Part shown: positions 50,369-59,413 of the stretch, piece after piece
How positions within the stretch are numbered: the stretch's first letter is position 1
Layout: each line of letters opens with the position of its first letter
Source: Clostridiales bacterium
Lineage (GTDB): Bacteria; Bacillota; Clostridia; Peptostreptococcales; Anaerovoracaceae
DNA length: 64,000 bases
Reading direction: 5' to 3'
Assembly (NCBI GenBank): GCA_012841925.1
Contig: DUTT01000052.1
Span: 124,001 to 188,000 of the forward strand
The notes under the pieces: model-generated
Database searches by the model: none
What the model saw: only the letters and a program-made list of their open reading frames with translations
Told to the model about the DNA's origin: nothing
Made by a program: the position numbers and the translations under genes

Positions 50369-50396
50369 ATTATAACAAATCAACTTGTTCCGCCAA
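50369..50396 (-). promoter_or_regulatory. hom promoter
   Basis: TTGGCG (50391-50396), 16-bp spacer, TATAAT (50369-50374), minus strand; its -35 overlaps that of the aminotransferase promoter. Confidence 0.55.
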
Positions 50397-50413
50397 CAAT
50401 AATGTTCTATACT
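50385..50413 (+). promoter_or_regulatory. Aminotransferase promoter
   Basis: TTGTTC (50385-50390), 17-bp spacer, TATACT (50408-50413). The segment TCAACTTGTT (50380-50389) recurs at the promoter near 53830. Confidence 0.6.
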
Positions 50414-50457
50414 CTCGTTGTACTCAATAATTATTTCTGTTGACACAGGAGGAAATA

Positions 50458-51609
50458 ATGGAACTCAAATCTTTTCTGATCGAGCACTGGCTCAACCCGA
50501 TGGACTCTCTGGCCAAATACAACTTCGGGTCAAGCTGCACCAAGGCGATGACCATGGACGAACTGTTCCGCGTAACAGGACAGGATCAGGATGCGTTCAT
50601 GAAAGAGCTCAGCACGATGAGCCTGCACTATCACCTGGGCGACTCGACCGGATCGCCGCGCGTTAAAGCGGCGGTTGTCGGCACGTATCCCAAGAGCAAC
50701 ATCACGCCCGAGGATGTCATGATGATGATCGGCGGGACCGGTGGAAACGACATCGTCATCTGCGGACTGCTCGAGCACGGCGACAATATCGTCGTCTTCA
50801 AGCCGACCTATCAACAGCATTACGACATCCCGAAATCGCTCGAATTTGAGACGCGTGAACTGGTTCTGAGGGAAGAAGATGACTACAGGCCCGACATGGA
50901 TAAGCTGCGGGCGATGGTGGACAAAAACACGAAGCTGATCGCGTTTTCCAATCCGAACAACCCGACCGGTCAGACGATGTACGACGACGAGCTGCGGGAG
51001 ATCGTAGAGATTGCGAAATCCGTAGACGCCTACATCCTCAGCGACGAAGTGTACCGGGGCATGGACGAAGAATACATGCCGACCATCCTGGACTACGGCT
51101 ACGACAAAGCGATTGCACTCAGTAGCATGTCGAAGATGTATTCCATGGCCGGCACGCGCATCGGCTGGATCATAACGAAAGATAAGTACGCCTACAAGAA
51201 CTTCGAAAATAGAAGATCCTTTAACACCATCTGCTGCGGTATCGTAGATGAAGTCATCGCTTCGGTTGCGCTCGAAAATTACGAAAAGGTCTGGGCGCGC
51301 GCGCGCAAACTGTTGACCCGCAATAAAAAAATCGTATACGACTGGATCAACGCTCACCCCCACCTCCACGTACGCGGCGACGCCAAAGGCACGACCTGCA
51401 TGGTGCGCTACGATTACGACATCAGTTCCACGGATCTCGTCGAAGATGCCATGGAAACGGCAAAAATTCTGCTCGTCCACGGCGAGTGCTTCGAAATGCC
51501 GGGCTACCTGAGAATCGGATACGGCGCATTCGCCGATGAAGAGAAGCTCCACGAAGGACTGGCCGCGCTCGGCGAATACCTGAAGAAATACGACGCACAG
51601 ATGAAATAG
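50458..51609 (+). CDS. Class I/II PLP-dependent aminotransferase
   Basis: 383 residues from the ATG at 50458 (AGGAGGAA 4 nt upstream). Fold type I features: GGTGGNDIVICGLL (phosphate region), SNPNNPTGQ, LSDEVYRG and the PLP-lysine in SSMSKMYSMAGTRIGW, with the C-terminal Arg in MPGYLRIGYG. It transfers amino groups of an amino acid to a 2-oxo acid. It sits divergent to homoserine dehydrogenase, so an aspartate-family or methionine-linked role is plausible, but specificity cannot be read. Confidence 0.88.
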   Translation: MELKSFLIEHWLNPMDSLAKYNFGSSCTKAMTMDELFRVTGQDQDAFMKELSTMSLHYHLGDSTGSPRVKAAVVGTYPKSNITPEDVMMMIGGTGGNDIVICGLLEHGDNIVVFKPTYQQHYDIPKSLEFETRELVLREEDDYRPDMDKLRAMVDKNTKLIAFSNPNNPTGQTMYDDELREIVEIAKSVDAYILSDEVYRGMDEEYMPTILDYGYDKAIALSSMSKMYSMAGTRIGWIITKDKYAYKNFENRRSFNTICCGIVDEVIASVALENYEKVWARARKLLTRNKKIVYDWINAHPHLHVRGDAKGTTCMVRYDYDISSTDLVEDAMETAKILLVHGECFEMPGYLRIGYGAFADEEKLHEGLAALGEYLKKYDAQMK

Positions 51610-51678
51610 AGCTCCGATGCGATCGACCGCACCCGACCGGTGCTGCGGTCACATGGGAACCGGCTGTTCTGTAGTGTC

Positions 51679-51708
51679 AAAAGCCCTGCAAAATTTGCAG
51701 GGCTTTTT
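51679..51708 (+). terminator. Terminator of the aminotransferase gene
   Basis: AAAAGCCCTGCAAA and TTTGCAGGGCTTTT around a short centre, then TTC. A strong palindrome with T-runs, 70 bp after the stop codon. Confidence 0.9.
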
Positions 51709-51742
51709 CGTCGGGTGGATTATGTACAGCGCTCAGGACCGT

Positions 51743-52336
51743 CTAGGGTGATTCCGCTTCGGTCATCACTTCGTCGAGCCTTATATCCCGGCCGGGGATG
51801 ACGACGACCGAATCCACGCGCTGCACTTCAAAGGCGACACCGATCAGATGTGCCTTTGGACAGCGGGGTAGATAGCGGTCGTAGTGACCGCCACCCCAGC
51901 CCATGCGCCATCCGCCGGCATCGAATGCGACGCAGGGCACGATGACGACATCGATGGTTCCGGGTTCGATAAAGAGCGACCGTTCGACCTCGGGGCTCCG
52001 TATGCCGGCCGCGTCGACGCTCCACGCATCGTCCGCCAGAGGCTGATACGCTTCCATGTGGCCTTTGCCAAATGTGACCGGAAACGCGAGCGTTTTCCCT
52101 TCTTTTGCGATAGCCGAATGAAAATCGGCCAAGTCGAGCTCCGCTCCGAAGGCCATATAGGACAGAATCACGGAAGCCTGCAGGACCGCCGGGTGCTGCA
52201 GCAGCTTCTGCGACACGATATCGCTGCGTGCGCTGCGCGTTTCAGCAGACAGCGCATTGCGCGCACCGAGCGCCTGCGCTCTCTGCAGCTTCTTGCTCCT
52301 CTGCACTTCGTGCTCATTCAAATAGCGCCCGGTCAT
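51743..52336 (-). CDS. 5-formyltetrahydrofolate cyclo-ligase
   Basis: 197 residues from the ATG at 52336, which overlaps the upstream stop (ATGA). The family signature GWGGGHYDRYL is at about residue 140, after ILSYMAFGAELDL and LAFPVTFGKGHMEAY. It converts 5-formyl-THF to 5,10-methenyl-THF with ATP, rescuing a storage form of the C1 carrier. Translational coupling to an M20 amidohydrolase hints that the two share a folate-related role. Confidence 0.88.
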   Translation of the reverse strand: MTGRYLNEHEVQRSKKLQRAQALGARNALSAETRSARSDIVSQKLLQHPAVLQASVILSYMAFGAELDLADFHSAIAKEGKTLAFPVTFGKGHMEAYQPLADDAWSVDAAGIRSPEVERSLFIEPGTIDVVIVPCVAFDAGGWRMGWGGGHYDRYLPRCPKAHLIGVAFEVQRVDSVVVIPGRDIRLDEVMTEAESP

Positions 52337-53712
52337 CGCGGATCCAAACTTTCTACGAGGCATTCCATTTCTTCGTCCTCATACTCCTCCACAGGAAGGC
52401 TGCGCGTGCGGAACAGGCGGTCCGCCGTTTCGAAATACGCCTGTCTGGAGTCGAACAGAGGTGTAAATTTCGACAGCACGTCCATAGCCTTTTCCGCGCC
52501 ATTGCTCATGAGTTCTGCCGCCATGCAGGCAAGATATTTCGCAGCGAGCACGTAGGCCACGTCCGGGTCGGCAATCGCATAGTCCGCTCCGTGCCCCGTG
52601 CCGCTGATACCTCCGATATAGGTTTCCAGTACGGGCATGAGCGACGAAAGGTCACCCCAGTCCGTCGATCCTGTATCGTGCCCGTCTACGGAGACATCGG
52701 AGTCGCCCGCGAGTGTTCGCCCCACATCCATCGCAATGTCCCGCAGATTCGAATCATACGAAGCGGGCAGATAACCGGGAAGATCCTCGATGATGACGCG
52801 GGCTCCAACCGCCATCGCCGCTCCCGACAGTGCGCGGTCGACACGGATGGAGGCAGCGAGCATGTCTTTGAGCGTCTTGCCGCGCACAAACGTCTCGATG
52901 CGCACATCGGCGGGTATCACGTTGACGATGTCGCCTCCTTTTGTGATGATGGGGTGCACGCGGATGTATTCTTCCTCTCTGAACGTTTCCCGGATGGCAT
53001 TAATCGCTGATAGGCCCAGGTTCGCAGCATAAAGCGCATTGATACCCAGATGAGGCGTCGAACCTGCGTGCGACGGCTTGCCAACATACTTGATATTTTT
53101 GACGACGCACCCGTTGAGCGTGGAGCCAGGTGCAATTTTCCGATTCGGGTTTGACGAAGAGTGGATGGAAATGCACAGATCCACGTCGTCGAAGAATCCG
53201 CGCCGTAGCAGCTCCGGCTTGCCGCCGAGGTAGCGGATGACGCCTTTTTCGCGCAGTTCCATGCGATAGGCAATCTCGATGTATTCCTCGGCAGGAACTG
53301 CGATGAAGTGCAGCTTACCGGAGAGGTGTTCAAAAGCGCCCGCATCGAGCAAACCTTTGAGCGCTCCCATCATCGCTGCGATCTGTGCGTTGTGACCGCA
53401 GGCGTGCACCGCCCCGGTCTCTTTGTCGCTGTCCGGGTGCTCGCGGCAGATGATCGCATCCAGTTCCCCTACAACGGCCAGTCCCGGTCCGTCGCGCCCA
53501 GTGTCGACCGTCACCTTGATTCCCGGGTACTCTTCGATGCTCGCGTAAGGAATGCCCCATGCATCCAGCTTCTCCATAACGAACGCCGCCGTCTTAAACT
53601 CCTTAAAGCCGGTTTCGGGCGTGCGATAAATCGTTTCCCCGATGTCGATTATTTCGTCTTTGTTCGCCTCGATGCATCCGGACAGATTCTCTCTCAATGT
53701 GCCGATATCCAT
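52333..53712 (-). CDS. M20 amidohydrolase (AbgB-like)
   Basis: 459 residues from the ATG at 53712 (AAAGGAG 8 nt upstream). M20D-type features: VVGELDAIICREH, GAVHACGHNAQIAAMMG (metal Cys/His), VPAEEYIE (catalytic and metal Glu), SIHSSSN, KPSHAGSTPHLG, and a C-terminal HDTGSTDWGDLS. Close relatives include p-aminobenzoyl-glutamate hydrolase subunit B and indole-acetyl-amino-acid hydrolases. Coupling to formyl-THF cyclo-ligase makes folate-breakdown products a reasonable substrate guess. Confidence 0.85.
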   Translation of the reverse strand: MDIGTLRENLSGCIEANKDEIIDIGETIYRTPETGFKEFKTAAFVMEKLDAWGIPYASIEEYPGIKVTVDTGRDGPGLAVVGELDAIICREHPDSDKETGAVHACGHNAQIAAMMGALKGLLDAGAFEHLSGKLHFIAVPAEEYIEIAYRMELREKGVIRYLGGKPELLRRGFFDDVDLCISIHSSSNPNRKIAPGSTLNGCVVKNIKYVGKPSHAGSTPHLGINALYAANLGLSAINAIRETFREEEYIRVHPIITKGGDIVNVIPADVRIETFVRGKTLKDMLAASIRVDRALSGAAMAVGARVIIEDLPGYLPASYDSNLRDIAMDVGRTLAGDSDVSVDGHDTGSTDWGDLSSLMPVLETYIGGISGTGHGADYAIADPDVAYVLAAKYLACMAAELMSNGAEKAMDVLSKFTPLFDSRQAYFETADRLFRTRSLPVEEYEDEEMECLVESLDPR

Positions 53713-53802
53713 CACCCCGTCTCCTTTCCCTGACTCCTGCAAAAACATACAGAAACTCATCCCCTATTCCGGCATCGCGCATATGAGCTCCGCCGCTGTG
53801 AA

Positions 53803-53847
53803 ATCCTACCACGGAAACTGCAACAGGTCAACTTGTTATAACAGGTT
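53803..53847 (-). promoter_or_regulatory. Promoter with overlapping inverted repeat before the M20-cyclo-ligase operon
   Basis: TTGACC (53826-53831), 17-bp spacer, TAGGAT (53803-53808), minus strand. AACtTGTTATAACAgGTT at 53830-53847 is an 18-bp near-perfect palindrome covering the edge of the -35 box and is a candidate repressor site. Confidence 0.6.
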
Positions 53848-53865
53848 GCCGGACAAATACTGCCG

Positions 53866-53908
53866 CTTAAAACGAAGGCAGCGCGCCGGATGGGCGCGCT
53901 GCTCGTTT
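53866..53908 (-). terminator. Terminator of the NhaC gene
   Basis: GCAGCGCGCC pairs with GGCGCGCTGC around a 4-nt loop, extended by AACGA/TCGTT, then TTTT on the minus strand; 34 bp after the NhaC stop. Confidence 0.83.
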
Positions 53909-53941
53909 ATAACCAAATCCGGTTCATCCGGATGCCATCCG

Positions 53942-55561
53942 CTATGCGGACTTCGCTCCCCACAGCTTTCTAAGCATGGCGAGGACGACTACCGTGAGTA
54001 CCGCTCCAAATGCAAGCGGTATAAATACATTCTGCGTGGCTCCGGCCACGATGTAGGTGATAAACGACACACCGGCGACGGTTGCCGCATAGGGAATCTG
54101 CGTCGTTACGTGGTTAATGTGATCGCACTGCGCACCGGTCGAAGACATGATCGTCGTATCCGAAATCGGAGAGCAGTGGTCGCCGAACACAGCGCCCGCC
54201 AGGCAGGCCGAAATCGATATGATGAGCATCGTCTCGGTGAGGCTTGCAGAGAGGTTGACGACGATGGGGATCAGGATACCGAATGTTCCCCACGACGTCC
54301 CCGTCGAAAATGCCAGGCCGCAGGCGACAAGGAAGATAATCGCCGGCAGGAACATCTGGAAGCCGGCTGCACTTCCTTCGACGAGGCCTGCAACGTATTC
54401 GGCTCCGCCCATCAGGCCCGTCATGGAGGACAGCGCCCAGGCAAACGACAGAATCAGGATGGCGGGAACCATGGCGATGAACCCGGCGGGGATGCAGGAC
54501 ATGAATTCCTTGAAGTTGATGATCCTTCTCGGCAGATATAGAATGAAGATAAAGAACAGCGTTACGAGCGAGCCGAGCGGCAGACCGTAGGAGGCGTCGC
54601 TGTTGGCAAACGAATCGATGAACGACTCGCCCTCAAAGAAGCCGCCCGTGTAGATCATGCTGATGACGCAGCTTACGATCAGGAACAGAACCGGCAGTAA
54701 CAAATCTAAAACTTTCCCCTTCGTAGAAATATTCTCGACAGTGGCGTTGGCATACGGACGCGCATCCGTCGTGTACAGATCGCCTTTTTCCACGGCGTTT
54801 CTTTCGTGAACCGCCATGGGGCCATAGTCGAAGTCCATCATCGTAATGACGACGATCATCAGAAGTGTCAGGAGGGAATAATAATTATAAGGAATAGCTT
54901 TGATAAATAGCTCGATGCCATTGTAGCCCTCGACAATTCCCGACACCGCCGCCGCCCAGGACGAAATGGGGGCAATCATGCAGACAGGCGCCGCTGTCGC
55001 ATCCACGATATAGGCAAGTTTTGCCCGGGAGACTTTGTGTCCATCCGTAACGGGAAGCATGACGCTGCCCACGGTCAGACAGTTAAAATAGTCGTCGATA
55101 AAAATGATGCACCCAAGCGCAAATGTAGCGAGAAGCGACCCTTTGCGCGTATGGATTCTCTCTTTGGCCCACTCGCCGTAGGCCGCCGATCCGCCGGCCT
55201 TGTTGACCAGCGCTACGATCATACCCAGCATAACTAAGAATAATAAGATTCCGACATCCCAGTCGTCCGCAAGCGTGGCCAGAAAGCCATCCGATATAAT
55301 CGCGTTTAATGCACCGACCGGACTTCCATTCGAGACGAGCAGCGCGCCCGCCACGATACCGATAAATAGCGAACTGTAGACTTCTTTTGTGATCAGGGCA
55401 AGCCCGATTGCGATTATGGGCGGTACGAGTGCCCAGAATGTCGCATACATTGCAGGCCCGTCGCTCCCGCCGTCTGCAAACGCAAACACCGAAAACAACG
55501 AGCAGATCACGAGCGCAAGCATCGCAACTGTGATCCATCGCCTATTCGTAGATTTCATCAT
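53942..55561 (-). CDS. NhaC-family Na+/H+ antiporter-like transporter
   Basis: 539 residues with 11-13 membrane helices. NhaC family motifs are visible: LVPPIIAIGLALITKEVYSSLFIG, FIDDYFNCLTVGSVM, IDATAAPVCMIAPISSWAA and FGDHCSPISDTTIMSSTGA with TQIPYA. It exchanges Na+ (or organic cations/amino acids, in some members) for H+. A Na+-pumping decarboxylase elsewhere in the window implies a sodium cycle it could use. GAGGAGG lies 8 nt before the ATG; the adjacent second ATG is an alternative. Confidence 0.9.
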   Translation of the reverse strand: MMKSTNRRWITVAMLALVICSLFSVFAFADGGSDGPAMYATFWALVPPIIAIGLALITKEVYSSLFIGIVAGALLVSNGSPVGALNAIISDGFLATLADDWDVGILLFLVMLGMIVALVNKAGGSAAYGEWAKERIHTRKGSLLATFALGCIIFIDDYFNCLTVGSVMLPVTDGHKVSRAKLAYIVDATAAPVCMIAPISSWAAAVSGIVEGYNGIELFIKAIPYNYYSLLTLLMIVVITMMDFDYGPMAVHERNAVEKGDLYTTDARPYANATVENISTKGKVLDLLLPVLFLIVSCVISMIYTGGFFEGESFIDSFANSDASYGLPLGSLVTLFFIFILYLPRRIINFKEFMSCIPAGFIAMVPAILILSFAWALSSMTGLMGGAEYVAGLVEGSAAGFQMFLPAIIFLVACGLAFSTGTSWGTFGILIPIVVNLSASLTETMLIISISACLAGAVFGDHCSPISDTTIMSSTGAQCDHINHVTTQIPYAATVAGVSFITYIVAGATQNVFIPLAFGAVLTVVVLAMLRKLWGAKSA

Positions 55562-55610
55562 TCTCTCATCCTCCTCATGTGATAAAAGAACAGAAATAAG
55601 TCACAGCACA

Positions 55611-55616
55611 ATTATA
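55611..55616 (-). promoter_or_regulatory. -10 box of the NhaC gene
   Basis: TATAAT on the minus strand, 50 bp upstream of the start; no good -35. Confidence 0.45.
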
Positions 55617-55679
55617 TCAAATAATAGAACACATGTGGCGATTTTTGAAAATAAATAATAGCGGCTCCGCCAATACTCC

Positions 55680-56195
55680 TTACTGCGGTATATCTGCTTT
55701 AGACATGAACATGTCCACCAGCATCTGTTTTCCGCTCGCTGTCACAAAAATTTTGTCGTAGGCGCTCTGTGCGGATTCAAACTCCGAGGCGTGCTCGTGA
55801 AGATTCACGAGAAAGTCGGCTTCGACCAGGATCTGATAGTCGAGCCCATCGATGTCAGTATATGTGTGGTGATGGCCCACGAGATATTTAACCCGTTCAA
55901 TCTGCTCTTCTGTATATCCCCCGATGCCGCGCATCAGAGTTTCTGCTTCGGGAGGGCCTTCCAGCTCTTGGTATTTGCCGGCGCTGGAACCGTGCTTCCT
56001 GAGGCTTGGGTGAATGCCGATATCGTGTACGATGGCAGCAGCCTCCAGTACGTGCAGCGTATCAGCATCCAGCCCTTCGAGCAATCCGATGGCCCGGGCA
56101 AATCCGTGGACCTTCACCAGGTGCTGGATGCGGGGTGCATCTCCCCGGTCGTAGTGGATCATCGCCGAAAGCAGCTCTGCGTTTTGTGTATTCAT
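55680..56195 (-). CDS. HD-domain phosphohydrolase
   Basis: 171 residues from the ATG at 56195 (AAGGAGGA 5 nt upstream). The HD metal site is in HLVKVHGFARA, AAAIVHDIGIHPSLRKHG and YLVGHHHTYTDIDG, with an additional Asp in LVEADFLVNLHEH. Small HD proteins of this kind hydrolyse nucleotides or other phosphomonoesters, or act in signalling. No partner domain is present. It lies 118 nt before NhaC on the same strand but has its own promoter. Confidence 0.87.
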   Translation of the reverse strand: MNTQNAELLSAMIHYDRGDAPRIQHLVKVHGFARAIGLLEGLDADTLHVLEAAAIVHDIGIHPSLRKHGSSAGKYQELEGPPEAETLMRGIGGYTEEQIERVKYLVGHHHTYTDIDGLDYQILVEADFLVNLHEHASEFESAQSAYDKIFVTASGKQMLVDMFMSKADIPQ

Positions 56196-56246
56196 ATGTT
56201 CCTCCTTGTTCGTGTAACCCGCAGCAATCCGTTCGCAGATGCCTCT

Positions 56247-56275
56247 ATCATATTGCATTGCCAAACGCGCCGCAA
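56247..56275 (-). promoter_or_regulatory. Promoter of the HD-domain gene
   Basis: TTGCGG (56270-56275), 17-bp spacer, TATGAT (56247-56252), minus strand. Confidence 0.55.
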
Positions 56276-56338
56276 GCGGCAACCGCGCAGTAGGTTCGCA
56301 TAAACGCTGAAAACTATGTCACTTAATCACCAAAGCGA

Positions 56339-56367
56339 TTGACAATTCAAGGGTTATCTGACAGAAT
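56339..56367 (+). promoter_or_regulatory. Promoter of the NADH dehydrogenase-quinone operon
   Basis: TTGACA (56339-56344), 17-bp spacer, CAGAAT (56362-56367), 36 bp before the start. Confidence 0.62.
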
Positions 56368-56403
56368 AGAAAATATTTTAGGGTTAAAACCTAGGAGGAC
56401 GGT

Positions 56404-58383
56404 ATGCATACAAAAATTGTCATTGTTGGTGCGGGATATGCAGGCATTCTGACCGCAAAGAAGCTGGAAAAGAAATTTCGCAAAAACGAAAGCGTTTCCA
56501 TCACGGTCATCGATAAAAATCCCTTCCATGCGCTGCTGACGGAACTGCACGAAGTCGCCGCCAATCGGGTCGACGAAGACAGTATCCGCGTCAGCCTAAA
56601 GAAAGTGTTCGCCGGTCGGAAAGTCGATGTACGGCTCGACACGATTACGTCGTTCGATTTTGACAACAAGAGAGTTATAGGAAAAGCCCAGGAGTACGAA
56701 TACGACTATCTCGTGCTCAGCGCCGGCTCCAAACCGACGTTTTTCGGCGTTCCGGGCGCAGAGGAACACTCGTTTAAGCTGTGGTCCTACGACGACGCCA
56801 TTCAGATTCGTCACCACTTGATCGATCTGTTCCGCAAAGCCTGTCGCATTGCAGACCGCGACGAACGGCGCGCGATGCTCTCCATCTTCATCGTCGGTGC
56901 CGGCTTTACCGGTGTGGAAATGGCGGGCGAGCTGGCCGAATATCTTCCGATCATATGTGACAAGTTCGAAATCGATCGCGAAGACGTCAACGTATCCATC
57001 GTCGACATCCTCGACCGTACGATTCCCAACCTGCCGGCCGAGCTGTCGGTCAAAGTTGAAAAACGTCTGCGCAAAATGGGCGTCAATATCATCCTGGGCG
57101 CGAACGTTACAGAAATCGGCGAAGACTTTATCGAAACGCGAGATGCCAAGTCCGGCGAAGTTACAAGGCGTGTGGCTTCCACCGTCATCTGGGGTGCCGG
57201 CATCGAAAGCGCCGACATCACCGGCGAAGCAGCGAAGGTTCTCGAATCGGCCAACCGCGGCCGGATCAAAATCGATTCGAACCTGCGCTCCGTCGACAAT
57301 CCCGATGTGTTCGTCATCGGCGACAACATGCTCTACACACCTGAGGGCCAGGAGCGTCCGGTTCCCCAGGTCGTCGAAAACTGCGAGCACAGCGCAAAGA
57401 CGGCTGCGAACAACATCGAAGTTCTCATTACAGGTAAAGGTAAGCTGGAAGATTACGATCCGAAGTTCCACGGGTTTATGGTGTGCATCGGCGGACGTTA
57501 CGGCGTAGCGCGCGTGGGATTTCCCGATCGCATGATCAACCTGCCGTCGTTTTTCGCTATGCTCGTTAAGCACCTCGTCAACATGCTGTATTTTGCCCAG
57601 GTTCTCGGCTGGAACAAGCTGTGGAGCTACAGCAAACATGAGTTCTTTACGATTAGGCATCGCAGAAGCTATGTGGGCGGTCACTTTTCAAATCGCACAC
57701 CGAGTTTCCTCCTCGTGCCGCTGCGCGTGTGGCTCGGTGCGACATGGGTGTTCGAAAGCCTAAAGAAAATCGGCGAAGGCTGGATGACCGAACCGAAGCT
57801 CGAAGCGTTCTTCGGAGGCGCACAGGCGTGGTTCGAAAGCATTACAGGCAGCGCCGGCGCTGCAGTCGGAGCAGCTGCGGATGCCGTTACCCAGGCGACC
57901 GCCAACGGCGGTGGAGAAGCGGCCGAAACGGTCGGGACGACCATCTTCAACTGGAACTTTTTCGGCCTCGTCCGCGCGATGTTCGTAAGCGGCAACGAGC
58001 TTGCGGCTTCGTCGATCGGCGACTTTGCGTTTAAGCTCGACATCCCGCTGATGAACTCGTTTCTCAACACATTCGTGCTCGCAAGCAGCGGTACTCAGGT
58101 GGCCATGCAGGGTTTCATCGTAATCGCAGAACTCGTGCTCGGACTCCTGCTCATCGCTGGACTCTTTACGACGCCGGCCGCCGCCGCATCCCTCGTATTG
58201 CAACTGATGTTCGTGTGCACGACGGGCTTGTATCTGGGCACATTCTGGATGATCTTTGCAGGCGTTGCCGTGCTGATCGCCGGAGGACGCTCGTTCGGAC
58301 TGGACTACTATGTGCTGCCTGCGATGCAGAAGCGCTGGAAGAAGATCCCGGTCGTAGAGAGACTGTATCTGTACAATGATTGA
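56404..58383 (+). CDS. ndh2: Type II NADH dehydrogenase with C-terminal DoxX-like membrane domain
   Basis: 659 residues. Residues 1-400 are a type II NADH:quinone oxidoreductase with FAD motif GAGYAG (9-14), NAD motif GAGFTG (165-170), IWGAGIESAD and VFVIGDNM. An extra C-terminal part of about 230 residues contains a hydrophilic Ala/Gly-rich linker and DoxX-like helices (MQGFIVIAELVLGLLLIAGLFTT). It oxidises NADH and passes electrons to a membrane quinone without pumping protons. The membrane-tailed form heading quinone-synthesis genes and flavin lipoprotein genes matches Ndh2 of the flavin-based extracellular electron transfer system of Listeria. AGGAGG lies 6 nt before the ATG. Confidence 0.9.
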   Translation: MHTKIVIVGAGYAGILTAKKLEKKFRKNESVSITVIDKNPFHALLTELHEVAANRVDEDSIRVSLKKVFAGRKVDVRLDTITSFDFDNKRVIGKAQEYEYDYLVLSAGSKPTFFGVPGAEEHSFKLWSYDDAIQIRHHLIDLFRKACRIADRDERRAMLSIFIVGAGFTGVEMAGELAEYLPIICDKFEIDREDVNVSIVDILDRTIPNLPAELSVKVEKRLRKMGVNIILGANVTEIGEDFIETRDAKSGEVTRRVASTVIWGAGIESADITGEAAKVLESANRGRIKIDSNLRSVDNPDVFVIGDNMLYTPEGQERPVPQVVENCEHSAKTAANNIEVLITGKGKLEDYDPKFHGFMVCIGGRYGVARVGFPDRMINLPSFFAMLVKHLVNMLYFAQVLGWNKLWSYSKHEFFTIRHRRSYVGGHFSNRTPSFLLVPLRVWLGATWVFESLKKIGEGWMTEPKLEAFFGGAQAWFESITGSAGAAVGAAADAVTQATANGGGEAAETVGTTIFNWNFFGLVRAMFVSGNELAASSIGDFAFKLDIPLMNSFLNTFVLASSGTQVAMQGFIVIAELVLGLLLIAGLFTTPAAAASLVLQLMFVCTTGLYLGTFWMIFAGVAVLIAGGRSFGLDYYVLPAMQKRWKKIPVVERLYLYND

Positions 58384-59356
58384 TTCAGCGAACGCACAGC
58401 GTCAAACAGCCGAATACGCGACGTATGACGAAGCATTCAGGCGCGTCGCAGCGCTCGTCGACCGTACGCTGACAGCTTCTCCGATCGTGATACGCGAATA
58501 CACATCGCATCTCGCGCGCTCGAACGGGAAGTACCTGCGCACCGCTTCGCTTCTCGCGTGCGCCATGAATACAGATGATCTGGTGCACCGCGATGCCGTA
58601 CTCATCGCTTCCGCCATCGAAATCATCCATCTGGCCACGCTCGTGCACGACGATATCATCGACAACGCCGATCTGCGGCGGGGCGAGCCTTCGCTGCAGA
58701 AGAAATTCGGTAAACGCACGGCCGTCATCTGCGGGGATTACCTCCTGTGCGCAGCGCTGCGAATCGCTTCCGGCGCGGAAGACCGCAGCAGCTACGTCAG
58801 TCGCGGTATCCCCGACTACATGAGCAAGGTGTGCCTCGGCGAACTGAATCAGCACATACACAGCGGCGACAACCGCCTGTCTGTGTACCGTTATCTTAAA
58901 ATCATCGCCGGTAAGACGGCCGCTCTGTTCGAAGCGGCATTCCACGGAGGAGCTCTTCTGGCCGGCGACGATGACCATGCGATTAAAAGGTATGCGAAGC
59001 TCGGAAAATACGTCGGCATGATTTTTCAGCTGACCGACGACTGCATGGATTACGAGGCTACGGAAGAGACGGCCAAAAAACCGGTCCGCTCCGACTACGA
59101 CCAGAACGTTGTCACGCTCCCGCTGATCCACGCATTTCGCAGAGTCGACGGACTGCGCGAAAAGTCGAATGCAGGGCCCATTACGTTCGAAGAGATCGGC
59201 GAAGCGGTCCGCGCCTCGGGCGGCCTCATCTATACGAGGATGGTCGCAAAGAAGTATCGAGATAAGGCGCTCGCGACTCTAGACAGCCTGGAGCTGACAG
59301 ACGCAAAGAGAGAGCGGCTCCTGGACATCCTGAACAAGGCCTACCGTGTCTTTTAA
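58376..59356 (+). CDS. dmkB: Polyprenyl diphosphate synthase (DmkB-like)
   Basis: 326 residues. The two aspartate-rich motifs of trans-prenyltransferases are present: LVHDDIIDNADLRRG and FQLTDDCMDYE, with the GKYLRTASLL and CGDYLLCAALRIAS segments. It makes the isoprenoid side chain for a (demethyl)menaquinone. It overlaps the ndh2 stop by 8 nt, so translation is coupled; the ribosome site is weak. Order and neighbours correspond to dmkB of the extracellular electron transfer locus. Confidence 0.88.
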   Translation: MIDSANAQRQTAEYATYDEAFRRVAALVDRTLTASPIVIREYTSHLARSNGKYLRTASLLACAMNTDDLVHRDAVLIASAIEIIHLATLVHDDIIDNADLRRGEPSLQKKFGKRTAVICGDYLLCAALRIASGAEDRSSYVSRGIPDYMSKVCLGELNQHIHSGDNRLSVYRYLKIIAGKTAALFEAAFHGGALLAGDDDHAIKRYAKLGKYVGMIFQLTDDCMDYEATEETAKKPVRSDYDQNVVTLPLIHAFRRVDGLREKSNAGPITFEEIGEAVRASGGLIYTRMVAKKYRDKALATLDSLELTDAKRERLLDILNKAYRVF

Positions 59357-59413
59357 CCGCGTACCGGGATATGCGCATCCGCAACAGCGGATGGATGGAA
59401 GGAATGAGAGCGT

